NCBI RefSeq assembly: GCF_039543205.1
Contig: NZ_BAABJH010000001.1
Coordinates: 1,550,001-1,614,000, forward strand
Length of the DNA: 64,000 nucleotides
Source: Flaviramulus_B aquimarinus
GTDB taxonomy: Bacteria; Bacteroidota; Bacteroidia; Flavobacteriales; Flavobacteriaceae
Direction: 5' to 3'
This document shows, one piece after another, positions 61,769 to 64,000 of this stretch (positions are counted from its first letter, which is position 1; each line of letters opens with the position of its first letter). A model generated the notes under the pieces. That model saw only the letters and a program-made list of their open reading frames with translations. It did no database searches and was not told where the DNA came from. The translations under genes and the position numbers were made by a program.

Positions 61769-62179
61769 TTAGGCTAGATTAGCCAAGTAGTGATTCTCTT
61801 TATCGCGCATGACCTTGGCATCTTCATCAGACTTATCTTTATAACCACAGTAATGCAAGACACCATGGATTATAACACGTTGCAATTCTTTTTCAAAAGA
61901 AACACCAAAATCTTTAGCATTATCTTCCACCCTTTCGATTGAAATAAAAATATCGCCTTGTATAATTTTTCCTATAGAATAATCAAAACTAATAATGTCT
62001 GTTAGTGTATCATGATTTAAAAATTCTACATTTAATTTATGTAGGTAATCGTCATCGCAAAACACATAATTTATTTCTTCCAATTTGTATTCTTCAGAAG
62101 CAATGGTGTCTGTAATCCATTTTGAGATTTGTTTCTCTGAATGTAATTTAAAATTGGTTTCGTAGTTGAAATTAATCAT
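61769..62179 (-). CDS. ybeY: Endoribonuclease YbeY
   Basis: 136 residues. The metal motif is HGVLHYCGYKD (105-115): His105 and His109 are kept, but the third family ligand (His in E. coli HGxLHLxGYDH) is Asp115. Upstream it has the LNHDTLTDIISFDYS segment. The enzyme matures 16S rRNA ends and does rRNA quality control. Its start overlaps the end of the DUF4175 gene by 4 bp (ATGA). I recall the same Lys-Asp variant in other Bacteroidetes. Confidence 0.93.
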   Translation of the reverse strand: MINFNYETNFKLHSEKQISKWITDTIASEEYKLEEINYVFCDDDYLHKLNVEFLNHDTLTDIISFDYSIGKIIQGDIFISIERVEDNAKDFGVSFEKELQRVIIHGVLHYCGYKDKSDEDAKVMRDKENHYLANLA

Positions 62180-64000
62180 TCGCTTTTCTTAAAATACTCT
62201 TGCACTTTCTTTTTATAAACGTGTTGCAAAGGTAAAGCTTGTCTATTTAATATTTCTGTAGTTTTAAAATATTGTTTTGCTGTTGGAATTTGGTTATTGG
62301 TATTGTTATCAAATTGGTTTTTATTGGTTTCAGATTCTCGTTTATTGTCCTCGCCTTGTTGAAATGTGGCATTTTCTAATTTCAGTAATTGATGCTTTAA
62401 TGCCATCATTTTTTGAAGTGTTTGTTGCGTGAAACCTTTATTTAATAAATCCAATTCTATATCTTCCATTTGCCTCACTAAGGCATCACCATTTCCGCTC
62501 TTACCTTCTTTAGCAAGCTTGTCTTGTAATGCTTGTCGTAATTGCTGTTGTTGCTGATAGATTTCGTAAAGTAATCCGTTTTGGTCTTCATTAGTGCCCT
62601 CGCCTTCTCCACCTGTTTTTTCTCCATCCTTACCTTTACCTTCTTTATCGCCTTTATTCCCTTTTTTTCCATCTTTTTCTTTTTCACCTTCCTTCTCGCC
62701 TTTTCCTTCTTGCTTTCCTTCGCCTTCTTTAGGGTTTCCTTTTTCTCCCTTTTTCATACCTTCTTCCATCATTTTATTAAGCTCTTCTTGGCTCATAATA
62801 ATGTCTGGCAATTGCATATCGCCTTCTCCGCCTTTTCCTGGCGACATGCTCATGCTTTCTTGCATATTATCTAAAACATCACTTAAAAAGTTTGCTAGAT
62901 TATTGGCGGCTGTTACAGTAAATTGTTGATTGGAAACCCCTTGATACAACTGGTTTTCAGCCAATAAACTTAGGGCTTTATCAATATTATAATATACCTC
63001 GGTAATTTCTTTATTAACTTGTTCTGAAAGTTTGGGTTGACGCAGCGATAAGGCAAACAAACTATCGTCTATATGCTCAAAATGCTCTCTTATATTGTTT
63101 TGCTTTTTAAGATAGATTGCATATTTATTATGATTAACCTCAATGGATTTAAACTGATCCATTAGGGCTTCTTGATCAAACGAAAACAAGACCAAATTAT
63201 CTAAAATTTGTCTTAGCATATCCATATCTTCTTGCATTTGTTCGCCACCACCTGCTTGCATGGCACTTTGCATTTGCTGACTCATTTGTTTCATTTTTTG
63301 AGCCGCTTTCTTTTGACTTTTCTTTGCGTTTTTTAAATTCTGATTTTTCTGCGCTTCTTGTTCTTGTTTTTCTTTATCTGAATCTTGGGTTTCTTGTTCT
63401 TTTTTCTCTAGCTCTTCTGATGCCTTTTTCTGTTCATCTTTAACCTCCTTTTCGTCTAACTTGTCCCTAGGGATTTCAATAGGTTTTTTTAGTGCTTTAC
63501 TGTCCTTTTCTAGTTCTTCTATTTGTTTTTTATAGGCTTCAAAAGCTTTATTTAAATCATCTTGTTTCTCTTTAGTGTTTTCTTCTTCTGATTCATTTGA
63601 TAATTTCTCTTGGTCAATAGCCAGTTTCATCAAATCTTCTTTCAGTTTTTCTAACTTCTTTTCAACATAAAACCTTTTGGTTAGTTCTAAGAGTTGTTCT
63701 AAACTTCGCTTTTTATTTTTGTTTTGTTTTGCAAGCTCATCTAGTTTCTGAATTAAATCTTCTTTATTAATTTTCTCTTGAAGTTTTTCTATTTCTTTTA
63801 ATAGCTTTTCGTCTTTTTCAAGTTTCTCTTCATTGTCTTTTAACCGCTCTTTTAAATCTTCTTTAAATTGGTCTTCTTTTGGGTTTTCTTTTTGAAATTC
63901 TTCTAAATTGTCTTTTAACTTTTTATTGAAGTTTTTCATCATCTCGTCTTGCTGTTTCTGACGCTTAAAAAAGGACTCTAACTTCTTTTTATCATTAAAA
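62176..64000 (-). CDS. DUF4175 family protein (partial, C-terminal part)
   Basis: The frame stays open through the window edge (upstream residues include NDKKKLESFFKRQKQQDE), so at least 608 residues are seen and the N-terminus is missing; an internal ATG at 63942 is not the true start. The visible part is a highly charged, Lys/Glu/Gln-rich coiled coil with low-complexity Gly-Glu-Lys repeats (about 370-430 of the internal count). This matches the C-terminal half of the Bacteroidetes DUF4175 family, whose N-terminal membrane segments lie outside the window. Function unknown. It overlaps ybeY by 4 bp. Confidence 0.82.
   Translation of the reverse strand, partial: FNDKKKLESFFKRQKQQDEMMKNFNKKLKDNLEEFQKENPKEDQFKEDLKERLKDNEEKLEKDEKLLKEIEKLQEKINKEDLIQKLDELAKQNKNKKRSLEQLLELTKRFYVEKKLEKLKEDLMKLAIDQEKLSNESEEENTKEKQDDLNKAFEAYKKQIEELEKDSKALKKPIEIPRDKLDEKEVKDEQKKASEELEKKEQETQDSDKEKQEQEAQKNQNLKNAKKSQKKAAQKMKQMSQQMQSAMQAGGGEQMQEDMDMLRQILDNLVLFSFDQEALMDQFKSIEVNHNKYAIYLKKQNNIREHFEHIDDSLFALSLRQPKLSEQVNKEITEVYYNIDKALSLLAENQLYQGVSNQQFTVTAANNLANFLSDVLDNMQESMSMSPGKGGEGDMQLPDIIMSQEELNKMMEEGMKKGEKGNPKEGEGKQEGKGEKEGEKEKDGKKGNKGDKEGKGKDGEKTGGEGEGTNEDQNGLLYEIYQQQQQLRQALQDKLAKEGKSGNGDALVRQMEDIELDLLNKGFTQQTLQKMMALKHQLLKLENATFQQGEDNKRESETNKNQFDNNTNNQIPTAKQYFKTTEILNRQALPLQHVYKKKVQEYFKKSE

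Noticed and set aside
62594..62929. 111-residue Pro/Ser/Phe-rich plus-strand frame and a similar neighbour at 62581-62874
   Set aside because: They are antisense shadows of the low-complexity Lys/Glu/Gly part of the DUF4175 protein.
1..64000. tRNA, rRNA, CRISPR arrays, IS elements, prophage
   Set aside because: No cloverleaf-like conserved arms, no regularly spaced repeats, no transposase or integrase reading frames were seen.

Overview
This window is a chromosomal segment of a member of the Bacteroidetes, most likely a marine Flavobacteriaceae. The evidence is the low-GC, gene-dense sequence and the TAnnTTTG-type -7 promoter motifs. Lineage-typical genes point the same way: a SprE/PorW gliding and type IX secretion (T9SS) lipoprotein, a protein with a T9SS C-terminal sorting domain, and the DUF6427/DUF6341, DUF4837, DUF4175, DUF5687 and DUF4254 families. 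There is no rRNA, recognisable tRNA, CRISPR array, transposase or phage gene.

Layout. (1) 1-12.1 kb is mostly housekeeping: a bactofilin fragment, sprE, a PadR-controlled ABC exporter, a PaaE-type reductase, a GT9 glycosyltransferase, DUF4254, upp, DUF6427, DUF6341 and purD. (2) 12.2-15.9 kb on the plus strand holds a CapK-like adenylate-forming enzyme, wecB and a GT4 glycosyltransferase. These converge on (3) a minus-strand surface-polysaccharide locus running from 47.2 down to 15.8 kb. It contains a Wzz-like protein, rfbBACD (dTDP-L-rhamnose), gmd/fcl (GDP-L-fucose), an SGNH hydrolase, a PAPS-making and PAP-clearing set (cysQ, a tandem DUF2061 protein, cysC, cysD, cysN) and a lipoprotein pyrophosphatase. 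It continues with a PhoX-like T9SS cargo protein, a CotH/beta-helix protein, a VTC-domain protein, DUF4956 and a second CotH-like protein. The last part holds a sulfotransferase, Wzx, Wzy, an O-antigen ligase-like protein, three modifying enzymes (an SDR epimerase, a WcaF-type acetyltransferase and a UDP-xylose-forming decarboxylase), two glycosyltransferases and the priming sugar transferase. (4) 47.2-64 kb returns to core genes: a DUF6909-like protein, a GH3-like protein, an M23 peptidase, tatA, DUF4837, an MltD-like transglycosylase, pgk, DUF2652, holB, an OmpH/Skp-like lipoprotein, a methyltransferase, mnmG, ybeY and the start of a DUF4175 protein.

How the genes fit together. The central locus looks like a Wzx/Wzy pathway for a sulfated heteropolysaccharide containing rhamnose, fucose and probably xylose. 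CysDN and CysC would make PAPS, the sulfotransferase would use it and CysQ would remove PAP; no sulfate-reduction genes are present. Embedded in it is a five-gene block (27.2-34.7 kb) of phosphate-related families: CotH (a protein-kinase-like fold), DUF4956, VTC (polyphosphate-polymerase fold), a CotH-like/beta-helix fusion that has lost the usual catalytic aspartate, and an exported PhoX phosphatase, followed by an exported pyrophosphatase. This is the best candidate here for an undescribed system, possibly phosphorylation or polyphosphorylation of the cell-surface polymer or its machinery.

Two copies of the palindrome GTTCCACGTGGAAC flank mnmG and match the parS type of chromosome partition site. 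They suggest that the right end of the window lies near the replication origin.
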